The notes beneath the pieces are model-generated. The model worked only from the letters and a program-made list of their open reading frames with translations, searched no databases and was not told where the DNA came from. From contig NZ_JAENJH010000002.1 in the NCBI RefSeq assembly GCF_016595675.1, positions 1,054,001 to 1,118,000 on the forward strand: a DNA stretch of 64,000 bases, written 5' to 3'. Position numbers and translations under genes: made by a program. Source of the DNA: Prauserella cavernicola (lineage in GTDB: Bacteria > Actinomycetota > Actinomycetes > Mycobacteriales > Pseudonocardiaceae). Each line of letters opens with the position of its first letter. The first letter of the stretch is position 1. Positions 15,718-23,920 of this stretch are shown one piece after another.

Positions 15718-17157
15718 TCAGGACTTGTGTTCCGGGCGGCCTTCGGCGGCCCACTCCGTGTGGAACGTGCCCTCGGTGTCCACGCGGCGGTAGGTGTGCG
15801 CGCCGAAGTAGTCGCGCTGCCCCTGGACCAGTGCGGCGGGCAGCCGGTCGGCCCGCAGCGCGTCGTAGTAGGCCAGCGCGGTCGAGAAGCCCGGCGTCGG
15901 GATGCCGAGCCGCACCGCGGTCGAGACCACCGAGCGCCACGAGTCCTGCGCGTCCTCGACGGCCTTGCGGAAGTCGCCGCTCGTGAGCAGCGTCGGCAGG
16001 CCCGGCTCGGCCCCGAAGGCCGCGCTGACGTCGTCGAGGAACTTCGCGCGGATGATGCAGCCGCCGCGCCACAGCGAGGCGACCGAGCCGAGGTCGATGT
16101 TCCAGTCGTACTCGGCGCTGCCCGCCTGGATCTGGTTGAAGCCCTGCGCGTAGGCCACGACCTTCGAAGCGTAGAGCGCCTGCTCCACGTCGTCGGCGAA
16201 GCGCTCGGCGTCGCTGCCCGTCAACGGGGAACGCGAGGGGCCGGCGAGCCCGTTCGCCGCCGCCCGCAGGTCGGCGTGGCCCGAGAGCGAACGCGCGAAC
16301 GTGGCCTCCGCGATGCCGGTGATCGGCACGCCGAGGTCGAGTCCGATTTGGACTGTCCAGCGGCCGGTGCCCTTCTGCTCCGCCTGGTCGAGCACCACGT
16401 CGACGAACGGCCTGCCCGTGGCGGCGTCGGTGTGGGCGAGCACCTCCGCGGTGATCTCGATGAGGTAGGAGCCGAGCCTGCCGGTGTTCCAGGTGCGAAA
16501 GACCTCGGCGATCTGCGCGGGCTCGTAGCCCAGCGCGCCGCGCAACAGGTCGAAGGACTCGGCGATCAGCTGCATGTCGGCGTACTCGATGCCGTTGTGC
16601 ACCATCTTGACGAAGTGCCCGGCGCCGTCGGGTCCGATGTGCGCACAGCAGGGTGTGCCGTCGACCTTGGCCGAGATGTCCTCGAGCAGCGGGCCGAGCG
16701 ACTCGTAGGACTCCTTCGACCCGCCGGGCATGATGCTCGGCCCGTGCAGGGCGCCCTCCTCGCCGCCGGAGACACCGGTGCCGACGAAGTGCAGACCGCG
16801 CTCGCGCAGCGCCGCCTCGCGCCTGCGGGTGTCGGCGAAGTGCGCGTTGCCAGCGTCGACGATCACGTCGCCTGGCTCGAGCAGCGGGGCGAACTCCTCG
16901 ATCACGGCGTCGGTCGGGGCGCCCGCCTTGACCATCACCACGACCTGCCGCGGCCGCTCCAGCGCGTCGACGAACTCGCGCGCCGAGTAGGCGGGGATGA
17001 AGTCGCCCTCGGAACCGAACTCCTCCACCAGGTCGCGGGTCCGTTGCTCCGAACGGTTGTGCAGAGCGACCGTGTGCCCGTGCCGGGCAAGGTTGCGTGC
17101 CAGATTGCGCCCCATCACCGCGAGGCCGGTGACGCCGATGCTCGCCTTCTTCGTCAT
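15718..17157 (-). CDS. gndA: 6-phosphogluconate dehydrogenase (decarboxylating)
   Basis: A 479-residue enzyme of the oxidative pentose phosphate pathway: 6-phosphogluconate + NADP+ gives ribulose 5-phosphate + CO2 + NADPH. Dinucleotide-binding GVTGLAVMGRNLARNLARHG is at about 8-27; VDAGNAHFADTRRR, FVGTGVSGGEEGALHGPSIM and the catalytic HFVKMVHNGIEYADMQL (about 180-196) follow. The length matches the long dimeric E. coli-type enzyme. The frame stays open upstream to 17568 but ATG 17157 (MTKKASIGVTGL) is the homologous start. It is convergent with pobA across the shared hairpin and divergent from the XRE gene. Confidence 0.96.
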   Translation of the reverse strand: MTKKASIGVTGLAVMGRNLARNLARHGHTVALHNRSEQRTRDLVEEFGSEGDFIPAYSAREFVDALERPRQVVVMVKAGAPTDAVIEEFAPLLEPGDVIVDAGNAHFADTRRREAALRERGLHFVGTGVSGGEEGALHGPSIMPGGSKESYESLGPLLEDISAKVDGTPCCAHIGPDGAGHFVKMVHNGIEYADMQLIAESFDLLRGALGYEPAQIAEVFRTWNTGRLGSYLIEITAEVLAHTDAATGRPFVDVVLDQAEQKGTGRWTVQIGLDLGVPITGIAEATFARSLSGHADLRAAANGLAGPSRSPLTGSDAERFADDVEQALYASKVVAYAQGFNQIQAGSAEYDWNIDLGSVASLWRGGCIIRAKFLDDVSAAFGAEPGLPTLLTSGDFRKAVEDAQDSWRSVVSTAVRLGIPTPGFSTALAYYDALRADRLPAALVQGQRDYFGAHTYRRVDTEGTFHTEWAAEGRPEHKS

Positions 17158-17223
17158 GACCTGCAGCCTACGCGGAAGAGCCTCTTTCGAGTTGGTGGTG
17201 GAAAACGGTAACGTCGACGCGCC

Positions 17224-18093
17224 ATGGCCAGTACCGTCACCTCCCGAAGAAAGCAGCTCGGTAATGAGCTGCGCCACGCGCGCAATTCCGCGGGCCTGAC
17301 CCAGCAGCGCGTCGCCGAGATCCTCGGGTGCACCCAGGGCAAGGTCAACAAGATCGAGTCCGGGGCGGTGGGGGTCAAGCTCGGCGACGTCCGCGCCATG
17401 CTCGACGCGTTCGACATCTCGGGCGAGGAGGCCGACACGCTGCTCAACCTCGCCAGGGCGGCCGCCGGTCAGCGCGGGCACTGGTCCGGGTACCGATCCG
17501 TTGTGCCGCACTGGTTCCGTACGTTCACCGACCTCGAGCCCGCGGCCGCGGAGATCATGACGTGGCACGGCGAGCGCATCCCCGGTCCACTGCAGTCAGA
17601 GCACTTCATGCTCAAGCAGTTCACGGAGTTCGGAGCGACGGACGTCACATCACTGGTTCGCAACCGGCTCGACCGCAAGGCGGTCTTCGACCAGCAGCAG
17701 CCGCCGTACTACCGCTTCATCCTCAGCGAGTCGGCACTGCGCAGGGCGCCCGGCGGCAACTCGCCCGCCGTGATGCTGGACCAGTTGGAGCACATGCTGG
17801 AGCTCGAGAAGCGGGCGAGGGTCTACCTGCACGTGCTGCCGTTCGACGCCCGACTGGCTTCGGTGCCCAACGACTTCACGATCATGCGGTTCCCCGACCG
17901 CACGCGGGACTTCGTCTACATCGAGCACTCGGCTGGCGGCATCTACCTCGACGACATCAAGGACTTCCAGATCTTCGTCGACTCGTGGGACCGGTTGCGT
18001 GGTGCGGCGCTGGAGCGCCAGGAGACGCGGCAGTTCTTCAAGGAGCTGGCCGAGCACTACCGCGAGGAACTGAACCGTCAGACGCGGCAGTAG
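17224..18093 (+). CDS. XRE-family regulator with DUF5753 sensor domain
   Basis: 289 residues. Helix-turn-helix at about 10-65 (LGNELRHARNSAGLTQQRVA, then LGCTQGKVNKIESG), followed by the DUF5753 domain at about 85-275 with TDLEPAAAEIMTWHGERIPG, LLQ-type PLQSEHFML, RQxx-type VRNRLDRKAVFDQ and FIEHSAG-type YIEHSAGGIYLDD. These regulators are greatly expanded in Streptomyces and Pseudonocardiaceae and typically pair with a small DUF397 protein, as here 414 bases downstream. Some BldB/WhiJ-like pairs affect development or antibiotic production. A TAACGT -10-like box lies nine bases before the ATG, so the transcript may be nearly leaderless. Confidence 0.92.
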   Translation: MASTVTSRRKQLGNELRHARNSAGLTQQRVAEILGCTQGKVNKIESGAVGVKLGDVRAMLDAFDISGEEADTLLNLARAAAGQRGHWSGYRSVVPHWFRTFTDLEPAAAEIMTWHGERIPGPLQSEHFMLKQFTEFGATDVTSLVRNRLDRKAVFDQQQPPYYRFILSESALRRAPGGNSPAVMLDQLEHMLELEKRARVYLHVLPFDARLASVPNDFTIMRFPDRTRDFVYIEHSAGGIYLDDIKDFQIFVDSWDRLRGAALERQETRQFFKELAEHYREELNRQTRQ

Positions 18094-18260
18094 CTGACCG
18101 AGAGGTTCGGTTCGAGCAGTCGCAGCGGGCGCGGCCGCCAGACCTTCACGAAGCCGAGGTCGAGGCGGCGGGCGGACTGTTCGGGGTGTGCGCCGTCCTC
18201 GTCGGAGGCATCCCCTGCCCGTTCGGTTCCCCTCGGTTCCACGTCCAGTCGTACCGCCAT
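18078..18260 (-). CDS. Possible 60-residue small protein antisense to the XRE/DUF397 gap
   Basis: An open frame of 60 codons on the minus strand starts at ATG 18260 with GGAG eight bases upstream and ends inside the last 16 bases of the XRE gene. The N-terminal half is acidic and the C-terminal half is basic/hydrophobic, ending GFVKVWRPRPLRLLEPNLSV and then SYCRV. The charge split and terminal aromatic-Cys motif are unlike random GC-rich frames, so I list it. I recognise no family, and it may be a chance frame. Confidence 0.35.
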   Translation of the reverse strand: MAVRLDVEPRGTERAGDASDEDGAHPEQSARRLDLGFVKVWRPRPLRLLEPNLSVSYCRV

Positions 18261-18340
18261 GTCGTGCTCCATCCCCAGACTTGCCTGTGTTGCCGATCTC
18301 TCACGGGGTGACCCCCGCCGTTGCGTCGGTGGGACCCTAT

Positions 18341-18360
18341 GACTAGAAATAATCCTAGTC
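18341..18360. promoter_or_regulatory. Inverted repeat GACTAG-N8-CTAGTC, candidate operator
   Basis: Six-base arms at 18341-18346 and 18355-18360 flank AAATAATC in an AT-rich patch between the XRE/DUF5753 and DUF397 genes. The AT content stands out from the surroundings. It may be an operator or promoter for the DUF397 gene or for the small minus-strand frame. The regulator is not known; the adjacent XRE protein is the obvious candidate. Confidence 0.45.
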
Positions 18361-18506
18361 TCAGATTAATCACGCTGTCGATGAGGTCAACCGAACATCG
18401 CACGAATGGCCGCATAGGTTGATCTCAGTTGACACTGGGGCACGGAATCGGCGTGACCCGTCACGCCGATCGTCCGGGTCCTTCGACCAGGCACGGAGGT
18501 AGCGCC

Positions 18507-18761
18507 ATGGCCGATTATGTCGCTCGATCGGATTATTACGACCCCGCCACGGCTGTGGAGATGTTCGAGGCCGAACGCTGGCAGAAGTCGTTCGCGAGCG
18601 AGCCCAACGGCGGCAGCTGTGTCGAGGTCAACCTGGGTGGGGAGCGGATCGGGGTGCGCGACACCAAGCTCGCGGACAGCCCCGTCTTCGTCTTCGACAC
18701 GAAGGAGTGGGAGGCGTTCCTGATCGCCGTCAAGGCCGGTCAGTTCGACCTCCCCGCCTGA
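18507..18761 (+). CDS. DUF397 small protein
   Basis: 84 residues starting at ATG 18507 with a strong GGAGGT seven bases upstream. It shows the DUF397 pattern: a tryptophan-lysine-serine start (WQKSFASEPNGGSCVEVNL, about 31-49) followed by GVRDTKLADSPVFVFDTKEW and a C-terminal helix EAFLIAVKAGQFD. Proteins of this family, including BldB relatives, usually act with an adjacent XRE/DUF5753 regulator as antagonist or partner; the partner here is the gene ending at 18093. The molecular mechanism in this organism is inferred. Confidence 0.92.
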   Translation: MADYVARSDYYDPATAVEMFEAERWQKSFASEPNGGSCVEVNLGGERIGVRDTKLADSPVFVFDTKEWEAFLIAVKAGQFDLPA

Positions 18762-18766
18762 ACCGC

Positions 18767-19372
18767 TCAGTTCGCGTCGCCGGGACCGCCCTGCTGTCCC
18801 GGCGGAGCCCCCTGCGGCCCGCCCTGCTGCCCAGGGCCGGTGCCGCCCGGTGCGCCGGGGAACCCGTCGGTGCCGGTCGTGATGCTCGTGGCCGTCGCCT
18901 CGTCGCCGGCGACCGACGCGAGCACGGTCACCACCTCGCCCTTCCCGGTCTCCTCGGGCTGCTCGGTCTCCTCGTCGATCGCGTAGGTCCGCGTGTAGCC
19001 GTCCTCGCTCTCGACCGTCACCGACGTGTCGTCGATGGCGGTGACCTCGCCCTTCTGCACGCGCTGGGTCTCGTACCCGCCGTCGTCGCCTGCGACCGTG
19101 AAGTCGCCGTGCAGTGCGTCGGCCATCGCCGACATGCCGTCCTGCGGGCCGAACTGCCCGCCCGTCCCCGGAGGGCCGCCCCGCATGCCGTCCTGGCCCG
19201 ACCCGCCGCTCGCTCCCGCGTAGACGGCGACCCCGCCGGCCAGCGCGATGCCGGCCGCGACCGCGACGGCCACCGTCGTCCGGCGTGCCGTCCAGCGCGG
19301 CCTGTGTTCCCGTGGTGGTTGTGGATCGCCCCAGTTCCGCTCGGACTCAGGGAGCGCGTTCTCGGTGCTCAT
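18767..19372 (-). CDS. Membrane-anchored exported protein with Gly/Pro/Gln-rich ends
   Basis: 201 residues: a basic N-terminus (RPRWTARR), one membrane helix at about 32-54 (TTVAVAVAAGIALAGGVAVY), a Gly-rich linker, a beta-type domain at about 98-165 (GEVTAIDDTSVTVESEDGYT, resembling DUF5666 single-strand-repeat proteins) and a C-terminal low-complexity GGPQGAPPGQQGGPGD tail. The topology predicts an extracellular domain. It is divergent from the two-component system starting at 19506 and so may be its target or accessory. It ends five bases from the DUF397 stop. Function unknown. Confidence 0.75.
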   Translation of the reverse strand: MSTENALPESERNWGDPQPPREHRPRWTARRTTVAVAVAAGIALAGGVAVYAGASGGSGQDGMRGGPPGTGGQFGPQDGMSAMADALHGDFTVAGDDGGYETQRVQKGEVTAIDDTSVTVESEDGYTRTYAIDEETEQPEETGKGEVVTVLASVAGDEATATSITTGTDGFPGAPGGTGPGQQGGPQGAPPGQQGGPGDAN

Positions 19373-19505
19373 GTTCGTCAGCGTCGCGGGCCCGGCTGTG
19401 CCCGAGCTGTGTGCCGCATGGGCGTCGGCTGTGCCCTCGCGCGTTCACAGCGGGCGCACAGGCGGGCCACAGCGAGAGCACACGCTCGCGCGCGAAGCTG
19501 CCACC

Positions 19506-20243
19506 ATGACCAGCATGAACACCGACCCCGGCAAGGTCGGGCAGCGGCGGCCCGACGGTTCACCTGTCCGGGTGCTCGTCGTCGACGACGAGTCCAGCCT
19601 CGCCGAGCTCGTCTCGATGGCGTTGCGCATGGAGGGCTGGGAGATCCGCACGGCGCCCGACGGCGCGAGCGCGATCCAGCAGGCCCGCGGGTTCCGCCCC
19701 GATGCCGTGGTGCTCGACCTCATGCTGCCCGACCTCGACGGGCTGGAGGTGCTGCGCCGGATGCGCGCCGACTCCCCGCACCTGCCCGTGCTGCTGCTCA
19801 CCGCGAAGGACGCCGTCGAGGACCGCATCGCGGGGCTCACCGCGGGCGGCGACGACTATGTGACCAAGCCGTTCAGCCTGGAGGAGCTGGCACTGCGCCT
19901 GCGGGCACTGCTGCGCAGGGCACGGGTGGTGGCGGCCGCGGCGGGTTCGACGCTGGTGGTCGGCGACCTCACGCTGGACGAGGAGAGCCGCGAGGTGCAC
20001 CGGGGCGGCGAGTCGATCTCGCTCACCGCCACCGAGTTCGAGCTGCTCCGCTACCTCATGCGCAACCCCCGGCGAGTCCTGTCGAAGGCCCAGATCCTCG
20101 ATCGGGTGTGGAACTACGACTTCGGCGGGCAGGCCAACATCGTCGAGCTCTACATTTCCTACCTGCGGAAGAAGATCGACGCGGACAGGGTGCCGATGAT
20201 CCACACCATGCGCGGCGCGGGGTATGTCCTCAAGCCGGCCTAG
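19506..20243 (+). CDS. OmpR/PhoB-family response regulator
   Basis: 245 residues. Receiver domain at about 18-135 with acidic pocket VLVVDDESS, phosphoacceptor Asp in VVLDLMLPDLDG (about 72), Thr/Lys switch residues in LLLTAKDAVEDR and KPFSLEEL. The C-terminal winged helix (about 150-243) has LTATEFELLRYLMRNPRRVL and the recognition segment ANIVELYISYLRKKID. ATG 19506 is chosen; an ATG at 19515 is possible. The gene overlaps the kinase gene by 20 bases. Actinobacterial relatives such as TcrA/PrrA type control membrane or stress genes; the divergent exported protein is a likely target. Confidence 0.93.
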   Translation: MTSMNTDPGKVGQRRPDGSPVRVLVVDDESSLAELVSMALRMEGWEIRTAPDGASAIQQARGFRPDAVVLDLMLPDLDGLEVLRRMRADSPHLPVLLLTAKDAVEDRIAGLTAGGDDYVTKPFSLEELALRLRALLRRARVVAAAAGSTLVVGDLTLDEESREVHRGGESISLTATEFELLRYLMRNPRRVLSKAQILDRVWNYDFGGQANIVELYISYLRKKIDADRVPMIHTMRGAGYVLKPA

Positions 20244-21720
20244 GGTGCGCAGGCCCTGGTCGCTGCGCAGCAAGCTGCTCGCGCAGCTGATCGGGCTGCT
20301 CGCGGTGGTGTGCCTGCTCGTCGTCGTGGTCACCGAGTTCGCGCTCGACACCTTCCTGGTCGGCAAGCTCGACGAGCAGCTTCGGGGGGCCAGCGACCGG
20401 GCGCGCGCGGTCGCGATGGGCCCGCCTCCCGAACTGCGGCCCGGAGAGCCGCGCCCCAAGGGGCCGCTGGTCGCGCTGGACGCTCCCGGGCAGGGCGTCG
20501 AGACCCTCACCGCCGTGCTCCGCGACGGCGAGGTGGTCAGGGCCCAGCGGCTCACGGGCCCCGAGGCCGAGCGTCAACTGCTGCCGAACAGCAGCGACGC
20601 GGTGCTCACGGACCTGCCTGCCGATGGCCGGGCCTACAGCCGCGACCTCGGCGATTTCGGCTCCTACCGGCTCTCCGCGATGGTCATGGGCGACGGCACG
20701 GTGCTGGTCACCGGGCTCCCGCTGTCGCAAGTGGACGACACGCTGCTGAACGTCGGGCTGATCATCGGCGGCGTCGCGCTCGGCGCGGTGACGATCACGG
20801 GGCTGGTGGGCGCGTGGACGGTGCGCCGCACGCTGCGCCCGCTCGACCGGCTGGCCACCACCGCCTCGAAGGTCACCGAGTTGCCGCTGGACAAGGGCGA
20901 GGTGGCGTTGTCGGTACGCGTTCCCGAGCCCGACACCGACACCCGCACCGAGGTCGGCAAGGTCGGACTGGCGCTGAACCAGATGCTCGGCCACGTCTCG
21001 GGCGCGCTCGACGCGCGCCAGCGCAGCGAGAGCAGGGTCCGGCAGTTCGTCGCCGACGCGAGCCACGAGCTGCGCACGCCGCTCGCCGCGATCAAGGGCT
21101 ACGCGGAGCTCGTCGGCAGGCACGGTGACGCGGTGCCGAACGACGTCCGGTTCGCCTTCTCCCGCGTGGAGTCCGAGTCGGCGCGCATGACCAACCTCGT
21201 GGAGGAGCTTCTCCTGCTCGCCAGGCTGGACGCGGGGCGTGCGCCGGTGCGAGAGCCCGTGGACCTGTCCCGGCTGGTGGCCGACGCCGTCGCCGACGCG
21301 CACGTGGCCGGGCCGGGACACCGGTGGGTGCTCGACGCGCCCGCCGAGCCGATCACGGTCAAGGGCGACGCCGAGCAGCTGCACCAGGTGGTGGCCAACC
21401 TGCTGAGCAACGCCCGCGCGCACACCCCGTCGGGCAGCAGGGTGGAGGTGGTGCTCGCGCGGCGGGGGGACTCCGCGGTGCTGAAGGTCCACGACGACGG
21501 TCCAGGCATCCCCGCACCGCTGCTGCCCGAGGTCTTCGAGCGGTTCGCGCGCGGCGACACCTCGCGCTCGCGCTCGGCCGGCAGCACCGGACTCGGGCTG
21601 GCGATCGTCGCCGCCGTGGTGGCCGCTCACCACGGCGAAGTGGCCGTGACCAGCGAACCGGGGGCCACCGAGTTCACTCTGGCACTCCCCGTGTCGGCAG
21701 CCGGTCGAGCCTTCGCCTAG
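20224..21720 (+). CDS. Membrane sensor histidine kinase
   Basis: 498 residues. Two membrane helices (about 18-40 and 175-200) enclose an extracellular sensor of about 135 residues, followed by HAMP (about 200-265), HisKA with phosphoacceptor His in DASHELRTPLAAIKGY (about 280-295), and HATPase_c with N box NLLSNARAHTPSG, G1 DDGPGIP and G2 GSTGLGLAIV. ATG 20224 lies 20 bases inside the regulator gene, so the pair is translationally coupled. The signal is unknown; the sensor is Pro/Gly/Asp-rich. The ffs RNA gene begins 10 bases after the stop. Confidence 0.93.
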   Translation: MSSSRPRVRRPWSLRSKLLAQLIGLLAVVCLLVVVVTEFALDTFLVGKLDEQLRGASDRARAVAMGPPPELRPGEPRPKGPLVALDAPGQGVETLTAVLRDGEVVRAQRLTGPEAERQLLPNSSDAVLTDLPADGRAYSRDLGDFGSYRLSAMVMGDGTVLVTGLPLSQVDDTLLNVGLIIGGVALGAVTITGLVGAWTVRRTLRPLDRLATTASKVTELPLDKGEVALSVRVPEPDTDTRTEVGKVGLALNQMLGHVSGALDARQRSESRVRQFVADASHELRTPLAAIKGYAELVGRHGDAVPNDVRFAFSRVESESARMTNLVEELLLLARLDAGRAPVREPVDLSRLVADAVADAHVAGPGHRWVLDAPAEPITVKGDAEQLHQVVANLLSNARAHTPSGSRVEVVLARRGDSAVLKVHDDGPGIPAPLLPEVFERFARGDTSRSRSAGSTGLGLAIVAAVVAAHHGEVAVTSEPGATEFTLALPVSAAGRAFA

Positions 21721-21730
21721 ACTGGGCGAC

Positions 21731-21814
21731 GGACCCCCGCGGCGTCCACCCTGTGAACCTCCCCAGGGCCGGAAGGCAGCAAGGATAAGCAGGCTCTGAC
21801 GGGTGCGGGGGTCC
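21731..21814 (+). ncRNA. ffs: Small bacterial SRP RNA (4.5S-like)
   Basis: The terminal stem GGACCCCCGC/GCGGGGGTCC closes an 84-nt hairpin with the universally conserved apical region GGAAGGCAGCAAGG and AGCAGG opposite. It is followed by CCTTTTT, a short terminator. It pairs with Ffh for co-translational membrane targeting. Placement just upstream of dnaX is also seen in other actinobacteria. Confidence 0.95.
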
Positions 21815-21862
21815 CCTTTTTGCCCTGGACGGCCGGGCGAGGGGAGTGTCCGAGTCTGCCGG

Positions 21863-21868
21863 TACCCT
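21863..21868 (+). promoter_or_regulatory. -10 box TACCCT for dnaX, probable leaderless transcript
   Basis: A TANNNT hexamer ends six bases before the GTG start of dnaX. That spacing puts the transcription start at or next to the start codon, as in leaderless actinobacterial mRNAs, and no SD is present. Inferred from spacing only. Confidence 0.5.
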
Positions 21869-21874
21869 CGCGAC

Positions 21875-23911
21875 GTGGCTCTCGCGCTGTACCGCAAGTA
21901 CCGGCCGGCAACCTTCGCCGAGGTGGTCGGGCAGGAGCACGTCACCGAGCCCCTGCGCACCGCTCTGTCCTCCGGCCGGATCAACCACGCCTACCTGTTC
22001 TCGGGTCCGCGTGGGTGTGGCAAGACGTCCAGCGCGCGCATCATGGCCCGCTCGCTCAACTGCGTCGAGGGCCCGACGCCCGACCCGTGCGGCAAGTGCG
22101 GGCCGTGCCTCGCGCTCGCACCGGAAGGCCCAGGCAGCGTCGACGTCACCGAGCTCGACGCGGCCAGCCACGGTGGTGTGGACGACGCCCGCGAGCTGCG
22201 CGACCGCGCGTTCTACGCGCCCGCCGAGTCCCGCTACCGGGTGTTCATCATCGACGAGGCGCACATGGTCACCACGCAGGGCTTCAACGCCCTGCTGAAG
22301 ATCGTGGAGGAGCCGCCCGAGCACCTGATCTTCATCTTCGCGACCACCGAGCCGGAGAAGGTGCTGCCCACCATCCGCTCGCGGACGCACCACTACCCGT
22401 TCCGGCTGATCCCGCCGAGCGCGATGCGCGAGTTGCTCGAGCGCAACGTCGCCGCCGAGGGCATGCAGGTGGAGCCCGCGGTCTACCCGCTGGTGATCAG
22501 GGCGGGCGGCGGATCGGCGCGGGACACCCAGTCGGTGCTCGACCAACTGCTGGCCGGCGCGGGACCCGAGGGCGTCACCTACGCCCGTGCGGTGTCGCTG
22601 CTCGGCGTCACCGACGTCGCGCTGATCGACGCGATGGTCGACGCGCTCTCCGCGGACGACCACAAGGCCGTGTTCAGCACGGTCGACCAGCTCTCCGAAG
22701 CCGGCCACGACCCGCGCCGCTTCGCCACCGACCTGCTCGACCGGCTGCGTGACCTCATCCTGCTGCGCTCGGTGCCCGACGCGGCGTCCACCGGCATGGT
22801 GTCGGCGCCGGAGGAAGAGCTCGGCCGCATGATCGCGCAGGCAGAGCGCATCCAGCCGGGCACGCTCACGCGCTACGCCGAGATCGTCCACAACGGACTC
22901 CTGGAGATGCGGGGGGCCACGGCGCCCCGGCTGCTGCTGGAGCTGCTGTGCTCGCGCATGTTGCTGCCCGAGGTCGCCGGCGACGAGGCCGCCATGCTGC
23001 AGCGGCTCGAACGGCTGGAGCGCCGGGTCACCGCGGGGCCCGCGCAGGCCGGCGCGCCGCAAGCCGCCGCTCCCGCCGCCACACCTGCTCCCGCCGCGCA
23101 ACAGACCGCGCCTGCCACGACGGCCGCACCGGAGCGGACCTTCGAACGGCCCTCGCAGCGCTCGGCGAAGCCGGCCGAACCCACGCAGCCCTCGGCAGCC
23201 GCACCGCCCGCCGAGCAGCCGGAACCGCCGAAGCAACCGGCCGCGCCCGCTGCGTCAGCCCCGCCTGCGCAGCCCGAGCCGAAGCCCGCTCAGGCGCCCG
23301 CTCCGGTGGCCGGTTCCTCGTCCGAGCCGGGACAGCTCGACGCGGCCGCGCTGCGCCAGTACTGGCCGCAGCTGCTCGCCGCCGTGCGCAAGCTGAGCCG
23401 CAGCACCGAGGCGATGCTGACCAACGCGACCGTGCACAGCCTCGACGGCAACACGGTGGTGCTCACCCATCCCGCGGAGCCGCTGGCGCGACGGTTGTCG
23501 GAGCCGCGCAACGCCGACTGCATCGCGACGGCACTCGGCCAGGTGGTCTCGGGCAACTGGAGCGTCAGGTGCGTGCACGCGGGAGCGGTGCAGAACGAGG
23601 CACCGGCCCCCGCGGCCCGGCAGGCGCCGCCCGCACCGGCCAGGCAGGCCCCGCCGGCCAAGCCGCAGCAGAACCAGCAGCCGGAGCAACGCTTCCAGCG
23701 GCCCTCGGCCTCGGAACAGCAGCGCAAGCCAGTGCCCGCCACCACGGAGCCGGACATCCCGCTGCCGCCCGAGCCCGACGACGAGGAGCCCTACCCGGAC
23801 GGTCCCGACTCGGGCGGCCCCGTGGCCGCTCCCGCGCCGGACCAGACCGATCCGGAGGCCGTGGCCCACAAGCTGCTCTCCGACCACCTCGGCGCGCGCC
23901 CGATCGACTGA
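21875..23911 (+). CDS. dnaX: DNA polymerase III subunit gamma/tau
   Basis: 678-residue clamp-loader subunit. It starts at GTG 21875 (ALALYRKYRPATFAEVVGQE). The AAA+ domain has Walker A FSGPRGCGKTSSARI (about 44-58), a zinc module CGKCGPCLALA (about 71-81), Walker B FIIDEAHM and sensor IFATTEPEKV. Residues about 395-500 and 575-650 are Pro/Ala/Gln-rich linkers flanking a tau-type C-terminal domain (about 500-565: LRQYWPQLLAAVRKLSRSTE). I see no obvious slippery A-run that would make a gamma form. It has no SD and a TACCCT box six bases upstream. Gene order ffs-dnaX-amidase-ebfC-recR matches the Mycobacterium dnaZX region. Confidence 0.96.
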   Translation: MALALYRKYRPATFAEVVGQEHVTEPLRTALSSGRINHAYLFSGPRGCGKTSSARIMARSLNCVEGPTPDPCGKCGPCLALAPEGPGSVDVTELDAASHGGVDDARELRDRAFYAPAESRYRVFIIDEAHMVTTQGFNALLKIVEEPPEHLIFIFATTEPEKVLPTIRSRTHHYPFRLIPPSAMRELLERNVAAEGMQVEPAVYPLVIRAGGGSARDTQSVLDQLLAGAGPEGVTYARAVSLLGVTDVALIDAMVDALSADDHKAVFSTVDQLSEAGHDPRRFATDLLDRLRDLILLRSVPDAASTGMVSAPEEELGRMIAQAERIQPGTLTRYAEIVHNGLLEMRGATAPRLLLELLCSRMLLPEVAGDEAAMLQRLERLERRVTAGPAQAGAPQAAAPAATPAPAAQQTAPATTAAPERTFERPSQRSAKPAEPTQPSAAAPPAEQPEPPKQPAAPAASAPPAQPEPKPAQAPAPVAGSSSEPGQLDAAALRQYWPQLLAAVRKLSRSTEAMLTNATVHSLDGNTVVLTHPAEPLARRLSEPRNADCIATALGQVVSGNWSVRCVHAGAVQNEAPAPAARQAPPAPARQAPPAKPQQNQQPEQRFQRPSASEQQRKPVPATTEPDIPLPPEPDDEEPYPDGPDSGGPVAAPAPDQTDPEAVAHKLLSDHLGARPID

Positions 23912-23920
23912 GCGCGTGGC

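Noticed and set aside
14587..17211. Plus-strand 874-codon frame across pobA and gndA
   Set aside because: It crosses two well-defined genes in a different frame and on the opposite strand to gndA; Arg/Ala-rich with no domain.
17158..17568. Extended N-terminus for gndA
   Set aside because: The extra 137 residues overlap the divergent XRE gene antisense; the family start is MTKKAS at 17157.
21875..23911. Programmed frameshift in dnaX for a gamma form
   Set aside because: I saw no A-rich slippery heptamer with a following stem in the linker region.
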